Shown: positions 44,721-52,413 of the stretch, piece after piece
Position numbering within the stretch: the stretch's first letter is position 1
How the letters are laid out: each line of letters starts with the position of its first letter
Assembly (NCBI GenBank): GCA_965243215.1
Contig: CBDEUJ010000005.1
Location: forward strand, 1,302,001-1,366,000
Source: JAJEFO01 sp009843725
GTDB taxonomy: Bacteria > Pseudomonadota > Alphaproteobacteria > Rhodobacterales > Rhodobacteraceae
Length of the DNA stretch: 64,000 bases
Reading direction: 5' to 3'
Notes under the pieces: model-generated
Databases searched by the model: none
Seen by the model: the letters and a program-made list of their open reading frames with translations, nothing else
What the model was told of the DNA's origin: nothing
Translations under genes and position numbers: made by a program

Positions 44721-45212
44721 GGCGTTCTCGTCCCGTGGCATTCCAGTTCCTTGGCTGCATGCGACTGCGTGAAGCCGTCAGTTGCCGCGATTGTGCCACG
44801 CAGGTCCGCAGCGCTGTCGCGACCGTTCCCTCGCAGTTCCGGCGGCGGCGGCCCGGCTTGCGATCAAGGCAGTCACCCGGAACAACCCACGCAATGTCTG
44901 CGCCAAGGTGCCGAAAGATGCCTTCAACGCGCCGGAATGCCTGCCGACAGGACATTCGCGGCCTTGGACAGCCGGGCCGCGAGGAATGCAAGCCTGGAAG
45001 CGAAGACCGCTGAACGGTGCGTCCGCGCGAGGGCAGGCGCGCGCACCGAGCACCATGCGGCAAGAAAGTCGAAGGTCATCAACGTGGCGGAAAATTGGCC
45101 TCGGACTTTCTGCTAGCATAAGTTCCAAAACGGATGCAGAGTTTGCATTTGGCCTTGATTCGCTGTGGCGGCCAATCCGCCGGAGAACATCGCCAACGCA
45201 TGGGAGGAAATC
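44721..45212. other. 492-base upstream region of the ABC-dehydrogenase operon
   Basis: No gene is seen. The final 110 bases (45100-45212), with a TTGGCC and an ATAAGT 17 bases apart near 45095-45123, may hold the promoter. Earlier sequence has open frames in both directions but nothing recognisable. Confidence 0.35.
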
Positions 45213-46421
45213 ATGTTTCACGGAAGTCTCGTCAAGCTGGCTGCCGCAGGTGCACTGGCGGCCGGCCTTATGACGGCGGGCGCGGCGCTTGCCCAGGACG
45301 TCATCAAGGTTGGCGCAATCGCACCCAAGACCGGTCCCCTTGCGGGCGGCGCGGTCGTCACGCAATGGCCGAACATCAATTTGTGGGTGGAGCAGGTCAA
45401 TGCCCGCGGCGGGCTCGACGTGGGTGGCAAGAAGATGACCATCGAGCTGATCGAGTACGACGACAAGACCAATCCGGGCGAGCACATCAAGCTGGCCCAG
45501 CGCCTTGCGGAACAGGACAACGTGGACTTCGTTGTCGCGCCCTACGGCACGGGGTTCAACATTGCCGCCGCGCCGATCTACGGTCGCTACGGCTATCCCA
45601 TGGTCGCGGTCTCGGCCATCACCGACAAGATGGAGGAGCTTACGGCGCGCTACCCGAACCTCTTCTTCACGCTTGGCACGACGACGGCATTCGTCGAAGG
45701 CGTGAGGGACATCCTGGTGGAACAGCGCGAAGCGGGCGCCATCGGAAACGAGGTCGCAATGGTGAACGTTGCCGACGCCTTCGGGATCGAACTGGCGGAC
45801 CGTGCGCGCGCGCTCTTCACCGAAGCGGGATTCGAGCTTGTCTATGACAAGTCCTACCCGCTTGGCACGCCGGACCTGAGCCCGGTGATGAAGGGCGCCA
45901 AGGCCTCCGGCGCGAAAGCGTTCGTGGCATGGTCCTACCCGCCGGACAGCTTCGGCCTGGCCGAACAGGCCATTGTCGAAGACCTGGACGTGGCGGTCTA
46001 CTATTCGGCGGTCGCCACCAGCTTCCCGTCGTTCAGCGGCGCCTTTGGCAACAAGATCAACAATGTGCTTGGCGCTGGCGGCACGAACGTGGACGACCCG
46101 GCCATCGCGGAGTACCGCAAGGCCCACATGGAAATCACCGGAAAGGTCGCGGACTACTGGGCGTCTGCCAATACCTACGCGGCGCTGCAGATCCTGGAAC
46201 AGGCGATTGAAGGTGCCGGGTCGCTCGACCGCGATGTCGTGACCCAGTACATCAAGGACAACAGCTTCGACACGGTGATGGGCACGCTCAGCTTCAAGAA
46301 CAACTTCTCCAACACGTTCTGGTCCGTGGGCCAGTGGCAGGACGGAGTGTTCCGCGGAGTCAAGGGTTCCAACGTCGAAGGGGCGGTGCCGGTGCGCCTG
46401 AAAGACGGCTGGGCCGAGTAG
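45213..46421 (+). CDS. Branched-chain-amino-acid-type ABC substrate-binding protein
   Basis: A 402-residue periplasmic binding protein (peripla_BP_6, LivK-like). Signal peptide MFHGSLVKLAAAGALAAGLM, likely cleaved after ALAQ. The mature start DVIKVGAIAPKTGPLAGG is typical; later blocks are PYGTGFNIAAAPIYGRYGYP, PDLSPVMKGAKASGAKAFVAW and FGLAEQAIVEDL. Members of this family bind leucine-type amino acids, amides, urea or aromatic acids, and the downstream dehydrogenases point to an aromatic or aldehyde-related ligand. ATG 45213 is behind GGGAGGAAAT. It is followed by a strong hairpin and the permease genes. Confidence 0.92.
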   Translation: MFHGSLVKLAAAGALAAGLMTAGAALAQDVIKVGAIAPKTGPLAGGAVVTQWPNINLWVEQVNARGGLDVGGKKMTIELIEYDDKTNPGEHIKLAQRLAEQDNVDFVVAPYGTGFNIAAAPIYGRYGYPMVAVSAITDKMEELTARYPNLFFTLGTTTAFVEGVRDILVEQREAGAIGNEVAMVNVADAFGIELADRARALFTEAGFELVYDKSYPLGTPDLSPVMKGAKASGAKAFVAWSYPPDSFGLAEQAIVEDLDVAVYYSAVATSFPSFSGAFGNKINNVLGAGGTNVDDPAIAEYRKAHMEITGKVADYWASANTYAALQILEQAIEGAGSLDRDVVTQYIKDNSFDTVMGTLSFKNNFSNTFWSVGQWQDGVFRGVKGSNVEGAVPVRLKDGWAE

Positions 46422-46436
46422 TCCCCGACACTGACG

Positions 46437-46458
46437 CCCGGCGCGGATGCGCCGGGCG
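46437..46458 (+). terminator. Intra-operon GC hairpin after the binding-protein gene
   Basis: GCCCGGCGC-GGAT-GCGCCGGGC, a perfect 9-bp stem with a 4-base loop, 15 bases after the binding-protein stop and before livH. It lacks a U tract. It probably stabilises the upstream message or attenuates transcription into the permease genes. Confidence 0.75.
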
Positions 46459-46478
46459 ACCGTCTGCGGAAACCGAAG

Positions 46479-47345
46479 ATGCTGGACATACTGGTCTCTG
46501 GCCTCCTGCTGTCAGGCACCTACGCCCTGGTCGCAATGGGCCTGAACCTGCAGTACGGCGTGGCCCGGATCATGAACCTCGCGAATGGCGAGGTGCTGGT
46601 GCTGGGCGCGCTGGCGGCGTTCTGGCTCTACACGACTGCGCAGGTCAGCCCCCTCCTGACGGTGATCCTCGTGATCCCCGTGAGCTTCGTCGGCAACTGG
46701 CTTGTCTATCGCTTTCTGCTGACGCCGCTCGTGCGCCGGGCCAGATCGCAAGGGGCCCTGGAAGTGGATTCGATCCTTGCCACCTTTGGAATGTCGTTCA
46801 TCATCATCGGCCTGATGATCTCGGTCGAGGGCGGGTTCTTCGCCTACAACTATCTCAGCGATCCCGTTTCGATCATGGGCTCGACGACGTCGCTGAACCG
46901 GGTGCTGGCCTTCGCAATTGCCGTGCTGATCGGGGCCGCCCTGTACCTTTGGCTCAACCTGAGCCGGCCCGGCGTTGCGGTGAGGGCGGTTTCGGTTTCG
47001 ACCGAGGCGTCCGGACTGGTCGGCATCAACGTCCCGCGCGTCTCGGCTCTGGCATTCGCGCTCGGAGGCGCGATCACCGCCGTTGGCGGGGCACTGATCT
47101 CGACGTTCATCACCCTTGATGCCTCCATCGGCGTGGTCTTCACCATGAAGGCGCTGATCATCGTGATCATGGGAGGGGTGGGAGACATCCGCGGCGCCAT
47201 CGTGGCTGCCGTCATTCTCGGCGTCGTGGAAACGGCGGTCGCCAGCCTCGTCGACCCGGGGCTTACGCTCGCGGCCGCATACCTGATCTTCGTCCTGATC
47301 CTCCTCTTCCGCCCGCAGGGCCTCTTCGGAAGGCGCCCCGCATGA
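46479..47345 (+). CDS. LivH-type ABC permease
   Basis: A 288-residue inner-membrane protein of the BPD_transp_2 family (LivH-like) with about eight helices. It starts MLDILVSGLLLSGTYALVAMGLNLQYGVARIMNLANGE in two overlapping pieces, the hallmark of LivH. It ends with the ABC-contacting RGAIVAAVILGVVETAVAS region. It pairs with LivM to form the pore. Its last 4 bases overlap livM. Confidence 0.94.
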   Translation: MLDILVSGLLLSGTYALVAMGLNLQYGVARIMNLANGEVLVLGALAAFWLYTTAQVSPLLTVILVIPVSFVGNWLVYRFLLTPLVRRARSQGALEVDSILATFGMSFIIIGLMISVEGGFFAYNYLSDPVSIMGSTTSLNRVLAFAIAVLIGAALYLWLNLSRPGVAVRAVSVSTEASGLVGINVPRVSALAFALGGAITAVGGALISTFITLDASIGVVFTMKALIIVIMGGVGDIRGAIVAAVILGVVETAVASLVDPGLTLAAAYLIFVLILLFRPQGLFGRRPA

Positions 47346-48274
47346 AGTCGGCGAGCTGGACGGAGCTCTTGTGCGCAGCCATTCTCGTGGCGCTTGCGGC
47401 GCTCTTCCCGCTGGGAGCGAACGGCTACTGGCTGTCCATCGGCGTGACAGCGATGATGTACATCGCCCTGGCCACCTCCTGGGCGCTGTTTTCCGGGCCG
47501 ACGCACTACATCTCGCTCGCAACCGGCGCGTTCTTCGGCGTGGGCGGCTATCTCGTCGGCACGGGAATGAGCGACTATGCCCAGCCCTTCTGGATCATGG
47601 TCGCAATCTCACCGGTTGTCGGCGCCATCCTTGCGGCGCTCATCGGCTTTGCCACCCTGCGCCTTTCGGGGGTCTACTTCGTGATCTTCACCCTCGGCCT
47701 GGCGGAGATGATCCGCAATGTCGTCAGCTGGGTGCAGAACAATTTCCTCGGCAGCCGCGGGCTCTACGTGCTGACCGACCTGCGCGACCAGCACATCTTC
47801 TGGATGCTGCTGGCCGTTGCCGCGGCGGTCTACCTGCTGGGCTGGTGGGTCACCCGGTCACGCATCGGCTTTGCGCTGCGCATCATCGGCGGCGACGAAA
47901 CCGTCGCGCGCCACGTGGGCATCAACACTGCCACGGCCAAGGTCATCCTCTTCACCACCACAGGCTTCTTTGCGGCCCTCGTCGGCGCGCTGATCGCGCC
48001 GAGGTGGAGCTACATCGAGCCGAACCAGGTCTTTTCCCCCCAGCTGAGCTTCCTCGTCGTCATCATGGCGCTCCTGGGCGGGTCCGGCAGGCTGTGGGGG
48101 CCGCTGGTGGGCGTGATTCCCTTCACGATCATCTGGGAGTGGGTCGCGATCCAGTTCCCCAACCAGTCGACGCTCTTCCTCGGCGTCTGCTTCCTGCTGA
48201 TCGTCTACGTCCTGCCCAACGGAGTCGTCGGCCGGATCGGAGAGCTGCATGCACGGATCAGGGGGCGGTCTTGA
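47342..48274 (+). CDS. LivM-type ABC permease
   Basis: A 310-residue membrane protein of the LivM type with about ten helices. Conserved parts include LIGFATLRLSGVYFVIFTLG and GFALRIIGGDETVARHVGIN, the latter the usual ATPase-contacting loop. It is coupled with livH by a 4-base overlap (ATGA) and with livG by TTGA. Confidence 0.94.
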   Translation: MKSASWTELLCAAILVALAALFPLGANGYWLSIGVTAMMYIALATSWALFSGPTHYISLATGAFFGVGGYLVGTGMSDYAQPFWIMVAISPVVGAILAALIGFATLRLSGVYFVIFTLGLAEMIRNVVSWVQNNFLGSRGLYVLTDLRDQHIFWMLLAVAAAVYLLGWWVTRSRIGFALRIIGGDETVARHVGINTATAKVILFTTTGFFAALVGALIAPRWSYIEPNQVFSPQLSFLVVIMALLGGSGRLWGPLVGVIPFTIIWEWVAIQFPNQSTLFLGVCFLLIVYVLPNGVVGRIGELHARIRGRS

Positions 48275-49008
48275 GGCAGTCGGGTGCAGTCCTGTCCGTG
48301 AAGGGCGTCACCAAGCGCTTCGGCGGGCTGGTCGCGGTGTCGAACATGTCCTTCGACGTGGCGGAGCATCAGATGGTGGGCGTCATCGGCCCCAACGGTT
48401 CCGGGAAGACCACGGTCCTGAACATGATTTCGGGCGCGTTGAAGCCGACGGAAGGCCGGATCTCGATGCGAGGACGCAACATCTCCGACCTGCCTGCGCA
48501 GAAGATCGCGCGCGAAGGCGTGGGCCGGACGTTCCAGCTGGTGCGGCTCCTGCCGGGCCTGACCGTGCTGGAAAACGTGATCGCGGGCGCCGCCTACGGC
48601 CACCGCCGCCGATGGGGCCGCGAGGCCGCGGATTTCGCCCATGGCGTTCTCGACCGCGTCGGCATGGACGCGATGAGCCATGCGCCGATATCCTCGCTCA
48701 CCTACATCGACCAGAAGCGGGTGGAACTCGCCCGCACGCTCGCCGGGGAACCGCAGGTGCTGCTGCTTGACGAATGGCTGGCGGGGTTGAACCCGACCGA
48801 GCTGGAAACCGGAATCGAGCTGATCCACGCCTTGCGTGAGGAGGGCCGCACCGTTGTGGTGGTCGAACACGTGATGGACGCGATCCGCTCGCTCTGCGAC
48901 CGCTGCGTCGTGATGTCGTCGGGCACCAAGATTGCCGAAGGCAGCCCCGATGAAGTGCTCAGCGACCGGGACGTCATCCGCGCCTACCTGGGGGACGACG
49001 ATGCTTGA
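48271..49008 (+). CDS. LivG-type ABC ATPase
   Basis: A 245-residue ATPase. Walker A is GPNGSGKTTVLNM near 41, the Q-loop GRTFQLVRLL, the LivG-specific LAGEPQVLLLDEW for Walker B, and VVVEHVMDAIRSLCDR for the H-loop. The ABC signature is altered: ISSLTYIDQKRVELARTL stands where LSYGxQRRVEIARAL is usual, so the canonical Gly-x-Gln is replaced. The start codon is likely TTG 48271, overlapping the livM stop; GTG 48298 is the other option. It works with the LivF-type ATPase as a heterodimer. Confidence 0.9.
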   Translation: MRQSGAVLSVKGVTKRFGGLVAVSNMSFDVAEHQMVGVIGPNGSGKTTVLNMISGALKPTEGRISMRGRNISDLPAQKIAREGVGRTFQLVRLLPGLTVLENVIAGAAYGHRRRWGREAADFAHGVLDRVGMDAMSHAPISSLTYIDQKRVELARTLAGEPQVLLLDEWLAGLNPTELETGIELIHALREEGRTVVVVEHVMDAIRSLCDRCVVMSSGTKIAEGSPDEVLSDRDVIRAYLGDDDA

Positions 49009-50131
49009 GGTGAAGGGCCTTTCCGCCGCCTACGGCCAGCACCCGTCCTTGAACGAAGTGTCGCTTTCGGTTGCGCAGGGCGAGATTGTCGTGATCCTCG
49101 GCGCAAACGGCGCCGGCAAGTCGACGCTGCTGCGCGCGATCGCCGGAATCTGCGAGGGCAAGGTGTCCGGCGAGATCCGGCTGGGGGCCGACGCGCTGAC
49201 AGGGCTGAGCCCGGACGAAATCGTCGAGAAGGGCGTGGTACTCGTGCCCGAGGGGCGCGGGATCTTCGGCGATCTGTCTGTGAAGGAAAACCTCCTGCTG
49301 GGAGCCTACCCTGCCCGCGCCCGGGACAGCGAACGGGAGAACCTTGACCGCGTGCTCGACCTTTTCCCGACCCTGCGGGAACGTGAGGGCCAGGTCGCGC
49401 GAACAATGTCGGGCGGCGAACAGCAGATGCTGGCCATCGGGCGCGCCATGATGTCGGCGCCGGAAATCCTGATGCTTGACGAGCCGTCGCTCGGCCTGTC
49501 GCCACTGCTTTGCAAGGAGCTGTTCCAGAACCTTGCCCAGGTGAAGTCGCTCGGCATCGGGGTGTTGCTCGTCGAACAGAACGCAAAGCAGAGCCTGGCG
49601 ATCGCGGATCGAGGATACCTTCTGGAAAACACCCGGATCACCCATGAGGACACGGCGGCCCGGCTTGCAGGCGACCCAGCGGTGCAAAAGGCGTATCTCG
49701 GTGCCGGCGGGCAAAGGACGTCTGCGCCGGCACCCCCCGCACCCGAAGCTTCGCCCATGCCTGGCACGCCTGCCATTGCAGCCCGCCCGCTGCCGCAGCG
49801 CAGCGCGGACCAGCAGGCCGGACTGTCGATCGCCGACCTGGTTGCGAAGGCCGCGCGTCGGCCCGCGAGCGCACCCAGCCAAGCTCCTGCTGACGCACGC
49901 GCCGCCGCCGACCGGCTGGCAGGCGATCGGCTGACGGTCGTGATGAAGGACATTGAGGAAGCCGCGAAATCGGCGCGAAGTCGCCCGACAATCGCAGCGA
50001 AGCCTGCGCTCCCGCGGACGCAGGCACCCCACCCGCAACAGGCCGCCCGCCCACCCGTGATAGAGGTGTACCGACGCCCGCGGGTGGAGGTCTATCGCCG
50101 CCGCCCGTCAGGCGAATTCGAGAGGGAATGA
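49001..50131 (+). CDS. LivF-type ABC ATPase with long C-terminal extension
   Basis: A 376-residue protein. Residues 1-235 are a normal LivF ATPase: Walker A GANGAGKSTLLRA near 36, LVPEGRGIFGDLSV, signature MSGGEQQMLAIGRAMM near 134, Walker B ILMLDEPSLGLSP and LLVEQNAKQSL. Residues about 236-376 are a Pro/Ala/Arg-rich tail (SIADLVAKAARRPASAPSQ, then VEVYRRRPSGEFERE) with no known domain; LivF proteins end near residue 235-240. The ATG at 49001 overlaps livG by 8 bases. The tail is in frame and seems real, since the next gene begins just after its stop. Its role is unknown. Confidence 0.9.
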   Translation: MLEVKGLSAAYGQHPSLNEVSLSVAQGEIVVILGANGAGKSTLLRAIAGICEGKVSGEIRLGADALTGLSPDEIVEKGVVLVPEGRGIFGDLSVKENLLLGAYPARARDSERENLDRVLDLFPTLREREGQVARTMSGGEQQMLAIGRAMMSAPEILMLDEPSLGLSPLLCKELFQNLAQVKSLGIGVLLVEQNAKQSLAIADRGYLLENTRITHEDTAARLAGDPAVQKAYLGAGGQRTSAPAPPAPEASPMPGTPAIAARPLPQRSADQQAGLSIADLVAKAARRPASAPSQAPADARAAADRLAGDRLTVVMKDIEEAAKSARSRPTIAAKPALPRTQAPHPQQAARPPVIEVYRRPRVEVYRRRPSGEFERE

Positions 50132-50132
50132 C

Positions 50133-51608
50133 ATGCTCGACCAGGAAAATGCCGCCCCGGACATAAAGGGCCTCTACATCAACGGACAGTGGCAGCGGAC
50201 CGCTGGGCAGTTCGACGACCTCAACCCCTCGGACGGACGCGTCTGGGCACGCGTGCCCGACGCCGGCGTGGCCGAGACCCGCGCCGCCATCGAGGCCGCC
50301 CAGGCAGCCTTTCACGATTGGTCGAACCGGCCGTTTCAGGACCGCGCGCACCTGCTGTCCAGAATCGCCGATGCTTGGGAAGGGCGCGTCCCCGATTTCG
50401 TGGCGGCAGTCCAGCACGAAGGCGGCGGCCACTACGGCAAGGGCGTGTTCGAGGCGGGCCACGTGGCCGAGACCTTCCGCGCGGCGGGAGCGCTCTGCTA
50501 CGCCGCGATCGGGGAGGTCCTGCCCTCTCATCACGGAAAGGTGTCCACCGCCGTGAAGGTGCCCATGGGCGTGATCGGCGTGATCAGCCCGTGGAACGTG
50601 CCGGGCATACTGACGTCGCGCGGGATTGCCTTTGCGCTCGGCGCTGGCAACACGATCGTGCTGAAACCGTCCGAGGAAACCCCCTACGCGGGCGGCCTGA
50701 TCTTTGCCGAGGTGCTGGAGGAGGCAGGCGTGCCGCCGGGCGTCTTCAACGTCATCACCGCGTCTCGTGACAGCACGCCTGCGGTTGGGGACGAGCTGAT
50801 CGACAACCCGGCCGTGAAAGGGATTTCCTTCACCGGCTCCACTGCCGTCGGTCGCATGATCGCGGCCAAGTGCGGGGCGCATCTCAAGAAGTGCTGCATC
50901 GAGCTTGGCGGCAAGGACAGCCTGATCGTGCTCGAAGACGCGGACATGGAACGGGCGACGTCGTCGGCAAGCTTTGGATCGTTCATGCACCAGGGCCAGA
51001 TCTGCATGAGCGTTGAAAAGGTGCTCGTCCAGGAAGACGTCTACACCGAATTCCTTCAGAAATTCGTCGCTCGCAGCGCCAAGCTGAAGACCGGCAACGT
51101 GGTCGACAAGTCCGTCACGATAGGGCCGCTGATCAACGACCGCCAGGTCGCCCGCGTTGCCGCGCAGATCGACGATGCCGTCGCGAAGGGCGCAAAGGTG
51201 GCGCTGGGCGGCACGGTGAACGGGCGGTTCGTGGAGCCGACGATCCTGACGGACGTGACGCCGCAGATGGACGTCTGGAACGAGGAAACCTTCGGTCCGC
51301 TCGCCGTCGTCGTGCCCTTCCGCACGGACGCGGAGGCGATCGCCATGTCGAACGACACGGAATACGGGCTGTCGGCCGGGATCATCTCGCGGAACGAGGA
51401 CCGGGCCATGGCCATCGCCCGGCAGCTGGAAACCGGCATGGCGCATGTCAACTGTTCGTCCATCAACGACGAGTGCCACGCACCCTTTGGCGGCACCAAG
51501 GCCAGCGGTGTCGGCCGCCACGGGGGCAGGTGGGCGATGGAGACGTTCATGGAGACCCGCTGGATCACGCTCGACAAAGGGGGCCGGCCGTATCCGCCGG
51601 CGTTTTAG
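50133..51608 (+). CDS. Aldehyde dehydrogenase (benzaldehyde/vanillin-dehydrogenase-like)
   Basis: A 491-residue NAD(P)-dependent enzyme oxidising aldehydes to acids. Key residues: SPWNVPGILTSRG with the catalytic Asn near 150, KPSEETPYAGG, FTGSTAVGR, IELGGKDSLIV with the general-base Glu near 250, and HQGQICMSVEK with the nucleophilic Cys near 284. The C-terminal NDTEYGLSAGI and APFGGTKASGVGRHGGR are standard. It resembles benzaldehyde and vanillin dehydrogenases, but many aldehyde dehydrogenases share these motifs. Its position next to the alcohol dehydrogenase suggests it takes the aldehyde product. It starts one base after the livF stop. Confidence 0.92.
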   Translation: MLDQENAAPDIKGLYINGQWQRTAGQFDDLNPSDGRVWARVPDAGVAETRAAIEAAQAAFHDWSNRPFQDRAHLLSRIADAWEGRVPDFVAAVQHEGGGHYGKGVFEAGHVAETFRAAGALCYAAIGEVLPSHHGKVSTAVKVPMGVIGVISPWNVPGILTSRGIAFALGAGNTIVLKPSEETPYAGGLIFAEVLEEAGVPPGVFNVITASRDSTPAVGDELIDNPAVKGISFTGSTAVGRMIAAKCGAHLKKCCIELGGKDSLIVLEDADMERATSSASFGSFMHQGQICMSVEKVLVQEDVYTEFLQKFVARSAKLKTGNVVDKSVTIGPLINDRQVARVAAQIDDAVAKGAKVALGGTVNGRFVEPTILTDVTPQMDVWNEETFGPLAVVVPFRTDAEAIAMSNDTEYGLSAGIISRNEDRAMAIARQLETGMAHVNCSSINDECHAPFGGTKASGVGRHGGRWAMETFMETRWITLDKGGRPYPPAF

Positions 51609-51611
51609 GCC

Positions 51612-52400
51612 ATGAGAGACCTCGTCAAGGGCAAGCGCATCGTCGTCACCGGCTCCTCGTCGGGCATTGGCTGGGAAGCCGCGCGCATCCTGTCCAAGCA
51701 AGGGGCCGAGGTTCTGGGCGTGGACCTCAACAAGAACTTCGACCACGTGGAGGAGTTCTACCGCGCCGACCTGTCGGACGAGGCGACGATCGACGCGCTG
51801 GTGGACGCGCTGCCTGACGGGATCGACGGCCTGGTGAACAACGCAGGCCTGCCGCCGACACATGAGGCGGACCTGTTGCTGAAGGTGAACCTGATCGGGC
51901 TGAAGCACCTGACCTACGGCCTGATCCCGAAACTCAAAGATGGCGCCAGCATCGTGAATGTCGCCTCGCTGGCCGGGTTCGGATGGCCGCAGGCGGTCGA
52001 TGCAATCAAGGCGTCCGGCACGCTGGGCTTTCACAACGTGGACGACTTCATCGAACGATGGAAGGTGTCGAGCGAGGGCGGACGCAGCTACTTCTTTTCC
52101 AAGGAGGCGCTGGTCGTCTGGACGATGCAGAACCGCTGGACCTGGCGCGACCGGGGAATCCGCATGAACGCAGTCAGTCCCGGCCCGGTGGACACGCCGA
52201 TCCTGGGGGACTTTCTGCGCACGCTTGGGGCACGGGCCGAAGAGGATCGCAAGGTCATGGACCGGCCCGGCACCACCGAAGACATCGCCCCGGTCATCAT
52301 GTTCCTGCTTTCTGACATGACGACCTGGATCAGGGGCACGAACATCCCCGCCGACGGGGGCATGTCGTCCAACATCCTGTGCGGCATGCACGGTCTATAG
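51612..52400 (+). CDS. Coniferyl-alcohol-dehydrogenase-like SDR
   Basis: A 262-residue short-chain dehydrogenase. NAD motif TGSSSGIGWEAAR (TGxxxGxG) near 13, then VNNAGLPP near 76, the catalytic Ser in NVASLAG, and YFFSK for the Tyr-x-x-x-Lys near 160. The stretch SYFFSKEALVVWTMQNRW and IRMNAVSPGPVDTPIL are those of the CalA group, which oxidises coniferyl alcohol to coniferaldehyde. Related members act on other benzyl or allylic alcohols. It starts 3 bases after the aldehyde dehydrogenase stop and would feed its product to that enzyme. Confidence 0.88.
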   Translation: MRDLVKGKRIVVTGSSSGIGWEAARILSKQGAEVLGVDLNKNFDHVEEFYRADLSDEATIDALVDALPDGIDGLVNNAGLPPTHEADLLLKVNLIGLKHLTYGLIPKLKDGASIVNVASLAGFGWPQAVDAIKASGTLGFHNVDDFIERWKVSSEGGRSYFFSKEALVVWTMQNRWTWRDRGIRMNAVSPGPVDTPILGDFLRTLGARAEEDRKVMDRPGTTEDIAPVIMFLLSDMTTWIRGTNIPADGGMSSNILCGMHGL

Positions 52401-52413
52401 AGGAGAAGGGAAG

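Noticed and set aside
49638..52391. A 917-codon - strand frame opposite livF, the aldehyde dehydrogenase and the SDR
   Set aside because: Shadow of three well-supported genes, with no recognisable domain.
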